A program made the position numbers and the translations under genes. Positions 1 to 11,682 of a DNA stretch of 64,000 nucleotides are shown here, in pieces. The stretch is from Sarocladium kiliense (taxonomy: Eukaryota; Ascomycota; Sordariomycetes; Hypocreales; Sarocladiaceae), in assembly GCA_030734395.1 (NCBI GenBank), contig JAUZTG010000036.1:186001-250000 (forward strand). Direction: 5' to 3'. The stretch's first letter is position 1. Each line of letters opens with the position of its first letter. The notes beneath the pieces are model-generated. The model was not told the origin of the DNA. It was given only the letters and a program-made list of their open reading frames with translations, and did no database searches.

Positions 1-1279
1 GCCACTACATGGCAAGGTCTCTTCGCTGCTCGCTTCGTCATGGGCATCGGCATTGGAGCCAAGAACGCCACTGTCCCCATTTACTCCTCCGAGATGGCTC
101 CTCACCGAGTCCGAGGTGCTCTCGTCATGTTCTGGCAGCTCTGGGTTGTCGCGGGTATCTTCCTTGGGTTCTGCGCCAACGTTATTGTCAAGGATACTGG
201 TAAGCCTTCTTCTCCAAGCTCTTCAGCGAATCAATCTTTTCTGACATTCTGCAGGTGACATCTCTTGGCGTCTCCAGCTTGGCTCTGCCTTCATTCCCTC
301 CCTCCTCCTTGCCATCGGAATCTATTTCTGCCCCGAGTCTCCCCGTTGGCTCATGAAGCACGGCAAGCTTGCCAAGGGCTTCCAGTCCATGAAGGCTCTC
401 CGCGCTCACCCCATCATTGCCGCCCGCGACTACTACTACTCCTATGTCATCTACCAGGTCGAGAAGAAGGAGAACCCTGGCTCCACCTACTTCAGCCGTA
501 TGAAGGACATCTTTGTCATCCCCCGTATCAGGAGGGCGAATTATGGTGCTTCTACTGTCATGCTTGCGCAACAGATGTGCGGTATCAACATCATCTCTTT
601 CTACAGCTCCACAATCTTCAAGGAGGCTGGTTACAGCGACACACAGGCTCTCTACGCCTCGCTCGGATACGGTGCTATCCAGGTCGTCTTCACCATCCCA
701 ACGCTGTTCCTCATCGACACCAAGGGCCGACGAACCCTCTGTCTCATCACATTCCCGCTCATGTGCATCTTCCTCCTCGCAGCTGGTCTATCCCTGCTAC
801 AGCCCGAGTCTGCATCTACAGGCGCTAAAATCGGCCCTGTTGCGCTCTTCGTCTACCTCTTCACAATCTGCTACTCCCTAGGCGAGGGCCCCGTGGCTTT
901 CCAGTATTCTGCCGAGGTCTTCCCTACCATCCAGCGTGAGCAGGGCATGGCCTGGGCCGTCTGCATCAACAACACCTTTGCTGGTGTTCTTGGCTTGACC
1001 TTCCCGCGCATGTCCACAGTCATGACACCGACTGGAGCCTTTGGTTTCTACGCTGGCCTGAACCTGATTGCTTGGGGCATGATCTACTGTTTCGTGAGAG
1101 AGACGAAGCAGCTGACGCTCGAAGAGCTTGATCAGGTCTTCTCGATCCCGACTAAGGAGTATCTCTCCCACGAGACCAAGGTGTGGCTGCCTTACATGGT
1201 CAAGCGTCATATTCTGCGCAAGAGGATTGAGAAGCCCCCACCGATCATTGATATCCAGACTCACGTCGAGAAGGCTTAA
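1..1279 (+). CDS. MFS sugar transporter, 5'-truncated by the window edge
   Basis: The C-terminal 407 residues of a sugar-porter-type major facilitator are visible; the start lies outside the window. Exons are 1-199 and 255-1279, joined by a 55-nt intron (GTAAGC...TGCAG) that restores the reading NVIVKDTG|DISW. Family marks seen are the PESPRWL motif after TM6, the QQMCGINIISFYSS stretch in TM7, the DTKGRRTL loop, and RETKQLTLEELDQVF in place of the usual PETKGLSLEEID after TM12. It should work in the plasma membrane importing a sugar or polyol; the substrate cannot be told. The ending VEKA-stop is clean. Confidence 0.88.
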
Positions 1280-3583
1280 AAAGGAACTGTCTATGTATCA
1301 AGACGTTGAAAGACAGGAGGAGAGCACATTTGGGGTCATGGAGGACCCGACTTTAGCATCACATAACTGTCCATGACCGGTACACTCACGTACTCGCAAT
1401 ACATACATACTGTTGTTTACTCAATTCGGCCACTGCTGCTCACATGGTTGTCTCGTGCGTTCCACTGTGCATTCCAGCTCATCTGGATTCTCGTGCAAAG
1501 ATCCCCTATTGTCGCTCACGCGAGCACCGGAGCCCACGGCCGCGTGCCAATTCGCTTGTCGCGGCACAGCGTCTCACTCGAGGAATCTCTTTCTCCATGA
1601 TTTGAGTTTCTCCCCAATTTCTAGAACTCCACTAAATTCCCCATCCTCTCTCTCTCATGTGGAGTATTTTCGTCTCTTCCCCAAGGGGATATGATATGAT
1701 ATGATGTCGTAGTGGGCACTGTTCGTCGCCTCATTTACTCGCACTGTACCCGCTATCCATCCATCCATCCATCCAGGTCAGCGCTCCCTCCTCGGCCGGG
1801 TTTAACCAGCGCGCTGCCGACTTGCAGATCCCTGACCTGCCGTACGCTGTAGCGTCGCAATTCGCTGGCGGCTTGCATGGAGTGGATCGAACGATGATGC
1901 TGGTGGCTGCGGGCAAGGCCTGCGCTCCCTTGCAAGCCCGCCCAACTCGGTGCGGCCCTTACGACCAATACCCACCTGATTCGTGCTGAGGGCGGCTCAT
2001 TGTGCGTGCAGCTCCCGAGTTTCACACTAGCGAACGGTTACTTGGACGTATAGCTCCAGTTCTTCCAGGCAACCGAATTCGAGCTCCTGGCATTGGGTCC
2101 TCGGTCATTGCCGTGCTCCAGCAAGCATTCCCCCAACCACTATTGTCCATTGGGCTCGGGCTCGAATCCAGGGCCGATAACCGTTGAGAAGGCTTCCAAA
2201 ATTTAGTTTGATTTTCTTCGTCTCGACTTTGGCTATGCGCGGCTCCTTTGTCGCTGATCCTTCCTGACATAATACGCGTTTTACACACTAGCCGGCCTGT
2301 TGTTGTTCAACGTGGAGACTGATTGACATGAACGACTCCATCGGCCAAGCCGGACTCCTCCTATCGCCAAGTCGGAACCTAGGCTCAAGGCCAAGACGCC
2401 ACCGGCTGCATGCCGTCTTGGGCGAATCTCACATGTTGTGAAGAGACAGGAATGCTGCGGAGTCTCCGCTTCCAGACTCTGACAACTTCATAACAAGCGC
2501 CACCATTCAGAATTACCACGAACACGGCCGATTACAATGGCACAATGCTTCCACGAAACAACTATGGACCTCATAGAATGGTAGAGAAACCGGCCAGATG
2601 AACTAAACTAGATCTATCTCCATCTCACGCACAAAGGTGGATGCTCATCGTGGGTCAACGACTGCCACAATGACGGGCGGCCATGAGAGGCTGCGCTACG
2701 ACATGCGCTAACGCGACACATGGTCCGAATTCATTATCCACCGTGGGGTTGATTTAAGCTGTTGCCTAGAAACTAAGTCGCTCGGTCTGTCAGACGATGA
2801 GCTCTGGAGATGATGGGGAAGCGTGGGCATGGGTTCCAGAGCTTGCAAGGGGAAGCGGTGTGGAGGCTGACTGATCCGACATAGCCGTCCGTACCTGGCG
2901 GAGGGAGTGTTCGGAAGCTCGTAATATCTCTCAAACGGATTCAATTGACTTCAGTAGTTAGTTGAGCCGTTCTAGCAACAGTGATCTTATGATGGATGCA
3001 CCTAAGCCTTCGAGACCGTGCAGCCGGTGGTACCCACAGTCAGCAATGCGAGGTGTGTCGTTAAACATCTTATTAGCTGATATCTGCTTCTGATTGTGAA
3101 AGAAAAATGCTGTTGCCTATTTACTAGTGCAGATATACTGCTTGCGAATGAATCTCAACAGTGGGCTAAAGATAGGCTCTCCCGCTTATCTGCTTTGTGG
3201 CTTCACAACTTCAGATTGAGAAGCAAATCCAAAAGTGCAAACATAGCTTAAGTATTTACCCTGTAACAACAATAGCTCTCCAGATTACATCCAGGACAGA
3301 CCTGCTCTTCAAGTTTTATCAAGGGATCACATGGTCTTAAGAGAGGTAGATGGACAGTTCATGATCGAGAGGAGCATCCTCTTCCGTAAATCTGTCAGAA
3401 CACTGATCTTGGCAGAAAACATGATCAAGGAGAAGAACGATGAAAAGAAAGATGTGTCTCATTCGGGAGGAATCCTCACTACCTAGGCAGCTGGATGAAA
3501 CCCTCCGTCAGAGATCGTAACCCGGGAGTCCAAGTATGTAGTCAACAAACAGACTCTACTCCTGGTGTGTCTGATATGCCGAT
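1280..3583. other. intergenic region, no gene recognised
   Basis: About 2.3 kb between the transporter stop and the effector-like gene. Open frames here are short, lack fungal codon bias and show no recognisable domain. The only structured element I see is a five-copy ATCC microsatellite at 1755-1774. Confidence 0.6.
1755..1774. repeat. (ATCC)5 microsatellite
   Basis: Five perfect tandem copies of the tetranucleotide ATCC lie in the intergenic stretch after the sugar transporter. Confidence 0.9.
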
Positions 3584-4069
3584 CTATGTCTTCCAGATCC
3601 ACCAGTTCACCTTTTCCGAACCCTGAGAGCCACCTGAACAGCTCATTCCTCCCCGAGCACCAACCCTGCTATCCCTCGAAAAGCGAGCAATCGAGTCGCT
3701 GGTGACATCCCGAACATCCTCGTTGCCAACCTTGGTGTTGCTAGCATCTGCCACCGCGAGAAAACGGCAATTGCCCTTTCGCACGAGTTCCTGGCGGGTG
3801 CGGCCAATCTTCCAGGTCTTGCCTGAGCCGAGACTTTCGACAACTCGGATGCAGTCTGCGACGCTGGGGGAGCCGGTGCTTGTCTCGCTGGTGAAGGAGC
3901 TGAAGCCGCAGTGACCGGCACGCTTGAAGAGCTGAGAGGAGCTGTCAGACTCGGAGACAGCAGCACGGGGGTCGATAGGGGCGGCTTCCGCGGCATCGTT
4001 GACTGGCATAGAGGAGACCGTTGCGGCCAAGGTGACGGCCATGGCCGTGAAGAGACTGGTGACCTTCAT
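3584..4069 (-). CDS. small secreted protein, Ecp2/Hce2-like effector candidate
   Basis: A single-exon 161-residue protein. Residues 1-20 form a signal peptide (KVTSLFTAMAVTLAATVSS). A Kex2-type KR pair at 49-50 precedes the mature part, which has only four cysteines (54, 73, 101, 144). The C-x18-C layout with GSPSVADC, the central TWKIG and the end NWWIWKT fit the Hce2 domain (homologs of Cladosporium fulvum Ecp2; 'putative necrosis-inducing factor' in databases). Such proteins are secreted to the apoplast and some act as effectors; no function can be claimed here. The ATG at 4069 starts the signal peptide directly, and a TATA-like box lies about 120 nt upstream. The family call rests on cysteine spacing and flanking residues only. 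Confidence 0.75.
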   Translation of the reverse strand: MKVTSLFTAMAVTLAATVSSMPVNDAAEAAPIDPRAAVSESDSSSQLFKRAGHCGFSSFTSETSTGSPSVADCIRVVESLGSGKTWKIGRTRQELVRKGNCRFLAVADASNTKVGNEDVRDVTSDSIARFSRDSRVGARGGMSCSGGSQGSEKVNWWIWKT

Positions 4070-5407
4070 GCTTGAGTTGAATTGAGTTGAGAAAAAATAA
4101 GGAGTGAATCAAAGAGTGAGTAGACTGAAGAGCTATGTTGAGGATGATGCTAAGCAAAACTTGAAATTTGATGAGAAGCAACGCCGCTATATATACTTGT
4201 TGTCTTGCATCTTGTTACGAAGACAGGTTGCATACCACCTCTCATCGCACATCAAGGACCAGACCGCCCTTACTGAAGTTGTCGGCGGCCGGGCAATGAT
4301 GAGACCATGACCATTATTCCAAAACGACGACACCAATAGCTACTCGTTGTTAGCAGTAAGGCGGAGTTGAAACAATCATGGCCGTGACCGGTTCCAATGC
4401 GCTTATATTGCTACCGCAGCATAGGAGGTCCTATTTCCTATTTGCTATCCCTGTTCCTTATCAGCATGCAAATGGATCTGAAGGCCCAATCAAATGCCGT
4501 CTAAAGAAGTGTATCGGCGACTTTTGCACTTCGCTTCGCACATGTAGCAATGCTCGTGGCGTAGCAGGAAGTGAGAAGTATTCATGTTGACAAAATCACT
4601 ACTAGAAGAGGTTTCGGACGCGCGATGGATAGACATAGTGTGAAAAAAGACATAACGAAGCTTAAGATAGAGAAGTCAAAGCAGCTTCTTGCTGAAATAA
4701 CGCACCGCGAAGCTGTCGCTTCACGAACGTGCAGTTCGACGTTGTGAGACTTGCCGTATTCTACGGACAACCGAGGGCCCAAGCATCCAGCAGGAACACA
4801 AAGGCCATCTATTCTATAGTGCACGGGAATGAATTGCAGCATTTCCCCATTTCGGAGATTTACTGCTTTCCGGGCGGCTATGCTTGCGTCCGCGCCGCTC
4901 GGGACGGTACACGATATCCAATGAGGGGCTGGTCTCAGCTTCTAAGCCTCAATTCGATGGGTTCCGAGATGCAGGGGCCGAAGATTCCTTGAAGGTCTGG
5001 ACCTGGCCGCCATCGCGAGCTTTGCAACGAGCAAGGCGGCAACGAAGAGCAGGCTGTCATGGCCTTTTACTCAAATAGGAACTCAGCTGTGAAGTCGGGC
5101 GCGATACAGGGCTGATCCTGGGGCATCAGTTGCATGTGCTAATTATGCTCCCAGATCGAGCTGGCTAAATCTTCATTGTAGGATTTTGGAGGAACTTGTA
5201 GTCACACTGCGTACGTTGAGTTGCCATCAAAGTGCACATTCTGAAGGTGTCATATAAGGTCTAGTGCCTCTGTCAAGGTCATGAGCGGTATAAGCATGTC
5301 TTTGCCCTTGACTCTAAGTCTTGTGAATAATTGTAACTTCAAATTGCTCGTCATTTAGAATCGACCGTGATGTATTGCATCTCGTCCAAGCATGGCAGTG
5401 CAAAGCC
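4070..5407. other. intergenic region, no gene recognised
   Basis: Upstream region of the effector candidate (minus strand) and 3' flank of the modin-like gene. Apart from the TATA-like box at 4188-4195 nothing convincing is seen; the ORFs here have no coding bias or domain. Confidence 0.55.
4188..4195 (-). promoter_or_regulatory. TATA-like box of the effector candidate
   Basis: TATATATA followed by G on the minus strand, about 120 nt upstream of the ATG at 4069. Distance and sequence suit a core promoter TATA element; no transcription start data are available. Confidence 0.45.
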
Positions 5408-7420
5408 TCACCCAAGTCTCACCACTTTCCACACCCGAAAACACTCCTGCAAGTCCGCTGCTAGTGACCCTTCCGCTTCTTGCCCGGATTGCTTCACCAA
5501 AGCCATCAGGAGCACTGCTTGGGCAAACGTCTCACTCTTCTCACGGATCATCTCATAGTCAGCCTGTCTCATCCCACCCACCTCGCTCCAAGCCTGCCAC
5601 GCATCAAGTACCTGCGCGACGGCTGATGCTAGCTGGCCGTCCAGTACCATGCGGTGGAGGAGATTCCCGACTGCCTCCTTTGTCGTTATCTCGTCGTGCC
5701 ATAAGTTGGGTTGTCTCTGGCCAGCGGAGCTGCTGCTCTCGCCTAGTTCATCGTCCGCGTCGAAGGATGTTATCTGTTTTGACTTGAGCCATATGAGACA
5801 GTACTCAGCAGCTCGCTCCGTGTCCCATTTCGGACTTTGGAATGCCTCGAATATACGTTTCTCAGCCCGCTGCTGGGCCCTTTTCTCATCATCGCGCACT
5901 GTTTGACCCAATCGTGTCAGTTGTCGTGTACCCTTTCCACTGTACCAAAATAAATAGTTTAGGTTGTAGGTCAGGTTGACTCACTCTCCTTTAACATTCT
6001 CCGACTGTCTTCCATCATCCTCTCTCTTGTTGCACGACTCTTCTCCTCGGGTGACATATTCTTCTCCTTCATCATGATTTGGAAATGGTCCTGGCTCTTT
6101 CTCATAAGTCTCTCATGTCTCTCGGCCTCATCATCATATTCTGTGGCCCATTGTGGTGTCTCGCTATCGTTCACAATGCTGAGCAGCTCCAGTACGCCAC
6201 AGGGAATCGAGTCTCTGCGCGCGAAACGAAGAATGTCGTCCGGAACCTTGTAGTCCCATAGTACTGTATGACTGGAAGTGCCATATGCGGTAGCAGCTGT
6301 GGCGAACCAGGTTCCGACTGTGCTTGCCTTGGAGGCACGTAAGTGGTCAATGTAGAGGCTCTCTCGGTAGAACATTTCGGGGCCTTGGTCATGCTTCGGA
6401 ACAAGCGCAGTTACGATCCCGGATTCCCTGATCTGGCATATGATATCACTCCTTTCGTTGAGCTGGCCCTGACGAGTGATCGAATCCGTGTCTCCACTGT
6501 TTGTCGGATCGTTTGTATGGGGCCACGAGTTCACGTCTTTCTGATCCGTTCCGCCCTTCTTCATTGCTTCTGATGGGCCCTTGAGACCTTTTGGCTGTTC
6601 CTCAGACATCTTTCCCTCACTGCGTGGTCTCGAACCCGATCCTGTGCCCTGGCTGGTGTGCGAAAGACGACCGCATGGCAGCCTGACCCAATATGGGGGT
6701 AAGCTGGAACAGTCTCGTGTTGCCCACGAACTGGACCACGACACTGCCAGTGACAGATGCCCATCTGAGTCATTCAACGGCGCAACAGTTAGTACCTTCT
6801 CCTTACCATCTGGACTCGTCAGGAGCGGACATCCGACTGGCGCCCACAGGCCTGCCGTTCTCAACAGGTGCCAGCCATGCTGATTCGGCACAGCTCCCAA
6901 GTCCAGCAAATAGGACACCAAACTGTCGAGCGCCGCCTCTGCCTGTGGTTGCCGGACCTGATCTGCATACTCGACACGCTGCGCCCGGATGCCGATCATG
7001 TTCGTCCTCCAGTTGAAGATGGTCCAGCTACCGCCAGGCAAGAGAGACGGTGTCCGAGATAACGCCCAATACGCATCTGGATCCTGTATGCGATCGACAG
7101 GCATGATGGCGAAGCGTGGCAGCTCTACCTCGATAACACGATTGACGACATCACTGCGGGTGACAGCTGTGAGGTGATTGTGCTTCAGCATCCGCCTGAT
7201 TCGGGCGAGGGAGGCTAATGTTGCAAAGGTATTGTACAGAATTGGCAGAACTAGTCACACGTGTCAGGAACAGACTTTACAATGTGTCTGGGAACATCAT
7301 AGTCGAAGATTCACCCTCCAACGCTGGTTCATGAGGATGGGGGGCCTTACCTCCCAAGACAGCAAGGGGTACACCTATGTAGGTGATGATGTCGGTCGCT
7401 GAGGTGCCATTGTCGGCCAT
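5408..7420 (-). CDS. membrane-anchored fungal protein of unknown function (modin-like)
   Basis: Three exons: 7420-7351, 7250-5985 and 5898-5408, introns of 100 and 86 nt; the product is 608 residues. The first exon (MADNGTSATDIITYIGVPLA) runs into a hydrophobic stretch at about residues 12-40, a likely membrane anchor. A conserved globular part follows, with DPDAYWALSR, GGSWTIFNWR and QPQAEAALDSLVSYLLDLG. The second half is charged and low in complexity, with Lys/Glu-rich segments. I recall proteins of this layout being labelled 'modin' in ascomycete genomes, a name tied to Podospora incompatibility work; I give this as a label, not a function. The start is supported because exon 1 carries the N-terminal membrane segment in frame. 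Confidence 0.75.
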
Positions 7421-7864
7421 GATTGCTAAGAGCAGTTGCTGCCTATCGCAGCGTTTTATATCATACAGACATGAGCTGGGAACCTGCGAAGGTCGCCGGT
7501 TTCTTGTTTCTCATGTGAGTCGAGCGACAGCGAAAGGGGGGCGAAGCTGCAAATGAGCTGAAAACGCCTTACAGCCCAAAACCGTTAGAGCACCACGGTG
7601 ATAATTGGCGCCACCCTGGAACATCGTATTTAATCACCGACAGTGAGGCCTACCATTTTGTTGCTGTATTGAGATTCGTACTGGTCAATTGAGAACAATC
7701 ATTCTTGGCGGGTTGAGCAGAACGGTTGAGCTCCTTATGGTTTGTCCCGAGTTCATAAGCGAGTCTTCTTGAGGGTGACTGACAGCAGACGGGAGTGTAA
7801 GTTATGGCTGTAAAATCGACCAATACGACTATTGCTGCTCAACGTATAATTATTGAGAGATATA
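7421..7864. other. intergenic region, nothing recognised
   Basis: Promoter side of the modin-like gene and 3' flank of the phosphotransferase gene, both on the minus strand. A TTTTATAT run lies close to the modin-like ATG; otherwise nothing is seen. Confidence 0.5.
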
Positions 7865-9142
7865 CTATGATGATATCCGAGGCAACTGGTACAGCATCCT
7901 GAACTTCCCAGTCACGAACATACAAACTCCCTTGACCAGGTACCAGACTCTGTAAGGCCTGAACCAGGTGAAATCCCAAAGACACCAGCCAAGAGTGCTG
8001 TCCTTACTCCCGATCAAAGCATCGTTTCCTGCCGCTGTCGCCAAAAAAAGATGCAGCTTGTGCAACTCTAAGTCGTCACTACTTGCACCGGCCTGTACAA
8101 CGCGATCGAGACGCCCGTTCTCGAAGGCAATGCCTCGCCACAGCAGAATACCCAACTTCCTTGCGAGCAACACGTTCTCCATTTCCAGTTGCTGGATAGC
8201 GCAACCCTCACGACGCAGGGCCGTGTTAAAGCTGTCCCAGAACTCTGTTCGCAGGAACTCATGATATGGGTGGTACTCGAAGACTCCATGCTGAGTATGA
8301 CCTAGGATCTCTTCCAAGCCATATAGTCCCACACCGAAAGGCAAGTATTCGCCCTCCGCCCAGTCGATGAGACCGCATAGCCTTCCAGACGATGGGTCTA
8401 CAATGATGTTGGCGGGTACAAGATCGCCATGAGTCAAGCACCACGGCAGAGCCTCAATGTCCCCAAGAGCTTCTTGAACCTCATCAACGACCGTTCTGAC
8501 CTCTTTCGATGCGATGTTCTGCAAGAGTTGAAGTCGCCATGCGAGGGAATTGCCGACTCTGCCCTTTTGGAAGTGTTCATCCTTGGTGTCCTGTGTCTTC
8601 TTGCACGTAACGTAGGTCCTGGCGAAGACAACTCCAAGGTCCCTGACAAGCCCTCTCTTGAGGATGAAAAGCCTCTGCTCATCTGTACGACTCGTATTTT
8701 GAAGCTCTTCCAAAGTGATTCCTGGGATCTTGTCCAGCAGATAAGCTTGTAGCTGATCTGACCCAGCAGCATCCTGGGCTCTCCTGATTCCGCGTACAAC
8801 TCCAAGTTGTTCAATGCGGGGAACGAGGTCTCCAAGGACCTTTCTACTTTCCTGAATGATCGTCTCATTTATACTGAAGGTGTCGGGTCGGAACTGCATG
8901 ACATGACTGTTCCCGATAGTGAGAGTATAAGAGCAATAGCCCTGATTTGGCGTGGGCTTGATGACGGCGGATGGGAACCTGTCGTGGGCGAACTTGTCGC
9001 AGAGACCTCTCGTTTCGAATTCGAAGCCGTTGCGACGAAAAAAGCCGTCTATCTCATCGCGAGTCTCGATGCTCAGTGAGATCGCATTTGGGCCTTCCAC
9101 CGGCTGGTCCCGTTGGGCCCCGGCCCGATTGGAGAGCGACAT
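7865..9142 (-). CDS. aminoglycoside-phosphotransferase-fold protein (APH family)
   Basis: Single exon, 425 residues. The kinase-like core is seen as LTHGDLVPANIIVD (catalytic loop: His238-Gly-Asp240, metal-side Asn245) and GLIDWAEGEYLP (metal-binding Asp260 in the DFG-equivalent place). The N-terminal lobe is divergent. Fungal genomes carry many such APH/choline-kinase-like proteins; natural substrates are mostly unknown and antibiotic resistance should not be inferred. The ATG at 9142 is the first in frame and gives a typical length. Confidence 0.85.
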   Translation of the reverse strand: MSLSNRAGAQRDQPVEGPNAISLSIETRDEIDGFFRRNGFEFETRGLCDKFAHDRFPSAVIKPTPNQGYCSYTLTIGNSHVMQFRPDTFSINETIIQESRKVLGDLVPRIEQLGVVRGIRRAQDAAGSDQLQAYLLDKIPGITLEELQNTSRTDEQRLFILKRGLVRDLGVVFARTYVTCKKTQDTKDEHFQKGRVGNSLAWRLQLLQNIASKEVRTVVDEVQEALGDIEALPWCLTHGDLVPANIIVDPSSGRLCGLIDWAEGEYLPFGVGLYGLEEILGHTQHGVFEYHPYHEFLRTEFWDSFNTALRREGCAIQQLEMENVLLARKLGILLWRGIAFENGRLDRVVQAGASSDDLELHKLHLFLATAAGNDALIGSKDSTLGWCLWDFTWFRPYRVWYLVKGVCMFVTGKFRMLYQLPRISS

Positions 9143-9523
9143 CTGGTAGACACTTGATGTCGCTCAGACTACATGATTGATTCATTGAGAGTCAGCGAAA
9201 CCCTGTGTTGCGATGATGGTTGATGATGAGGGAAGTTCCGCACTATGGCAGTGTCTAAGTTCGGATGAGGAGGAGAAGGTTGCAGCTCCCCCCCACGCCG
9301 TAGGAGTGTTGGTGGGCAGCTTGCGTGCCCAGCCGTATTTGATCATTCAGATGACCACTTTGCATGCAGCTATCACACATGTTCGGCGACCTTTATTCCC
9401 GTCAAGGAGAGCAGCGATGAATAATGAATCAAGTGTCATTGCATAGGGGGCATACACCATGTAGCCATCACTGTGCTTCAATCGTATACCATGTGCCATC
9501 CCTCATCACTATCGCGCTAGGCT
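9143..9523. other. intergenic region, nothing recognised
   Basis: Upstream of the phosphotransferase gene and downstream of thymine hydroxylase. No coding or repeat signal is seen. Confidence 0.5.
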
Positions 9524-10703
9524 TTAATACGTCGCGGTCAACCGCTGAACAAGATAATCTCCGCTATTGATCCCTTCGTACTTCTTCTCCTCCTCCGTCA
9601 CAAACGTGCCCGGTATCGCCTCGATGTGGCTCTTGAAGTTGGGATTGCAGAAGTACCTGGATGGGGACAAGTCAGCCGCATGCAGCCATGAGCAATGGTG
9701 GGAATGCAGTGGGACTGCTGCATACGCAATACTGTATCGAGCGGGATACTCGATCCCTTCCTTTCGAGGCGGTTCCACGACCCTGTGGATTGTGCTCTTG
9801 ATCGTGTCGTTGCTCCAGCGTGCAAGAAGGTCGCCTGCATTGACCACAATCGTTCCTTCGATAGGTGTAGCATCCACGAACTGGCCCGTAGGACTCTGCA
9901 CCTGGAGACCTCCTCTATTGTCTTGGAATAGGAGGGTGATGGATCCGTAGTCCTACCGAGCTGTCAGCTTACACCTCAAAGCACGTGGGATCCGAGCCGT
10001 ACGCTGTGCTCCCCTGCGCGAACTTGGCCAGGGTTGATCTTGAATACATCCGCTTTCACAGCCGGGTAGTGTAGTAGTCGGAGAGTATTGTCGCCGACGT
10101 CGACGAAAGTGTCGAAGAAGGTCTCATCCAGTCCCATGCCCACAGCAATGGCCCTCATGACCTCGACGTGCATCAGCTTACACTCCTCAAAGAACTCCAG
10201 CATCTCGCCTTTGAAGTTCGTCAGGGCTTCTTCTAGTGGCCATTGATTAGGGTGATCCTTCTCTCCTTCTCGGCCAATCTCGTAGCTCTCCTTCAGGTCT
10301 GGAGCGGCGCTCCTGATCTTCTCAACTTCCTCCTCGGTCTGTAGCTGGCTGACCTTCTCTCGTCCGGGTGCCGAGTACCCTCTGTTCGCTTGAGGGGTTG
10401 TCCAAGCGACGGATAGCTTCTCTTCAGGTGTTTGGGCGAAGAAACGAGCGGAGTGGTTGAAGGCCCGCTTCAGTGAAGAGGGTTCGATAGAGTGATTGGA
10501 CAGGTAGATGAAGCCGGCGGTTTGAAAGCCGTGGAGAATTGCGCGAGCGGTATCGAGTCGTTCGTCGGGCGAGCCATGTAGGAATCGGGAGAAATCAATA
10601 AGCTGGCCGGCAAGAAGTCAGCGTTGAAACAGTCTAGGATGGGCAGAACAGCACAAACGGGGATGACCAGGCCCTCCTTGCTCACAGCAGCGTCTGAAGC
10701 CAT
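9524..10703 (-). CDS. thymine-7-hydroxylase (2-oxoglutarate/Fe(II) dioxygenase)
   Basis: Four exons (10703-10659, 10602-10003, 9952-9726, 9656-9524; introns 56, 50 and 69 nt) give 334 residues. The isopenicillin-N-synthase-like fold shows VIPLIDFSRFL at the N-terminus, the iron ligands His214 and Asp216 (EHSDYGS, created by splicing at exon 2/3) and His271 (STIHRVVEP), and the 2-oxoglutarate Arg287 (RYSIAYF, also made by splicing). Length, PGREKV, RLLHYPAVK and the C-terminal YEGINSGDYLVQRL match what I know of Neurospora thymine-7-hydroxylase, which oxidises thymine stepwise to 5-carboxyuracil. The divergent neighbour is the next enzyme of that pathway, which strengthens the call. The first intron's donor is GTTTGT, an uncommon but accepted form. 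Confidence 0.9.
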
Positions 10704-11682
10704 GGTTGTATCTGTAGCATATATCTACGTTCACTTCCTGAACGCGATATAGATCTGAGCTTTGACAGAATGCTCTGGCAGTGATTGAAAAAGGGGAGGG
10801 CATTCAGGAATGTTTCAGCGCGTGCCACGCCAGATGGCCAGACGCATGGCTACACGCAGCACGGCAGGTTGTAGAACGGGCTGATAAGACTTTGGCTCTA
10901 TTGAAGGCTGTCATGCTTAGCAGCAGCCTCCAACTGCCTGATCCGGCCGGGATCGAGCAGGGTCTGGGCAACGAGAACTTGGGGGGCGATTGGTGCCTAC
11001 GTACTTCACTACATCACTACTTCATTTGACTATCTGTGTTTCACTAACTTGTCCAGTATTCATACCTTATCGGACACTATCGGACGCCGTATCCTGATAT
11101 CTAGCTGTTCGCTGTCCTAGAAATCATTCCAGTCTCTAGAGCATACAAAATGGCCACGCTGGGCTTCTACAGAGGATGCCCCGCTATCAGGCGCTAACCC
11201 CGGTACCTGTAGATAGCGGATGATCCACTGCGGGGGAGGGGAGTCTCGGCGATGCAACGACGCAGTCTCTGGCGCGTCTCTTATCTGAGGAGGCGAGGCG
11301 AAGAAAGCAGGCCTGGTCTTACGGGGCCTCGTTCCACAGGGATTGGAAGTCGTAGTGCAGCACTGTTCAAGGTCTCACAGAAGCTATACCAAGCCTAACG
11401 GTGGGACAAGCCGCCTGAGCTTTGAGTTATAGGACATCGGCGCCATCCGTCAAAGGCAGCTGCTGGAACCCCCCACCATCTGTTGCATCTTAGATCGCTG
11501 ATAACACATTTCGAGAGCACTGCGCGGGGTTCATCCAACCAAACCACTGATACTCTCTCTGTCCTGGCCTCTTGACTACTGCTTAGCTATAGCACCTCAA
11601 GCTTCTGAATCTGAGCATCACGGCTCGCTTCTCAACACCGTCCTTCCTGAGAGCCAGTATCTCATCGCAAGACTCCTCCATT
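10704..11682. promoter_or_regulatory. shared divergent promoter region with eight GATA-type motifs
   Basis: The 979 bp between thymine hydroxylase (minus) and isoorotate decarboxylase (plus) contain HGATAR-type sites, on either strand, at 10882-10887, 11030-11035, 11067-11072, 11077-11082, 11184-11189, 11211-11216, 11281-11286 and 11499-11504. By base-composition expectation about three would occur. AreA/NIT2 GATA factors control nitrogen catabolism in these fungi, so nitrogen-responsive co-regulation of the pair is a reasonable inference, not shown. Confidence 0.5.

Noticed and set aside
2155..2185. CTCGAATCCAGG, resembling a tRNA T-arm
   Set aside because: No matching A box or cloverleaf upstream.
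7865..9142. Antibiotic-resistance gene reading of the APH-fold protein
   Set aside because: Fungi carry many divergent APH-fold proteins; the catalytic loop alone does not indicate resistance, and no resistance context is present.
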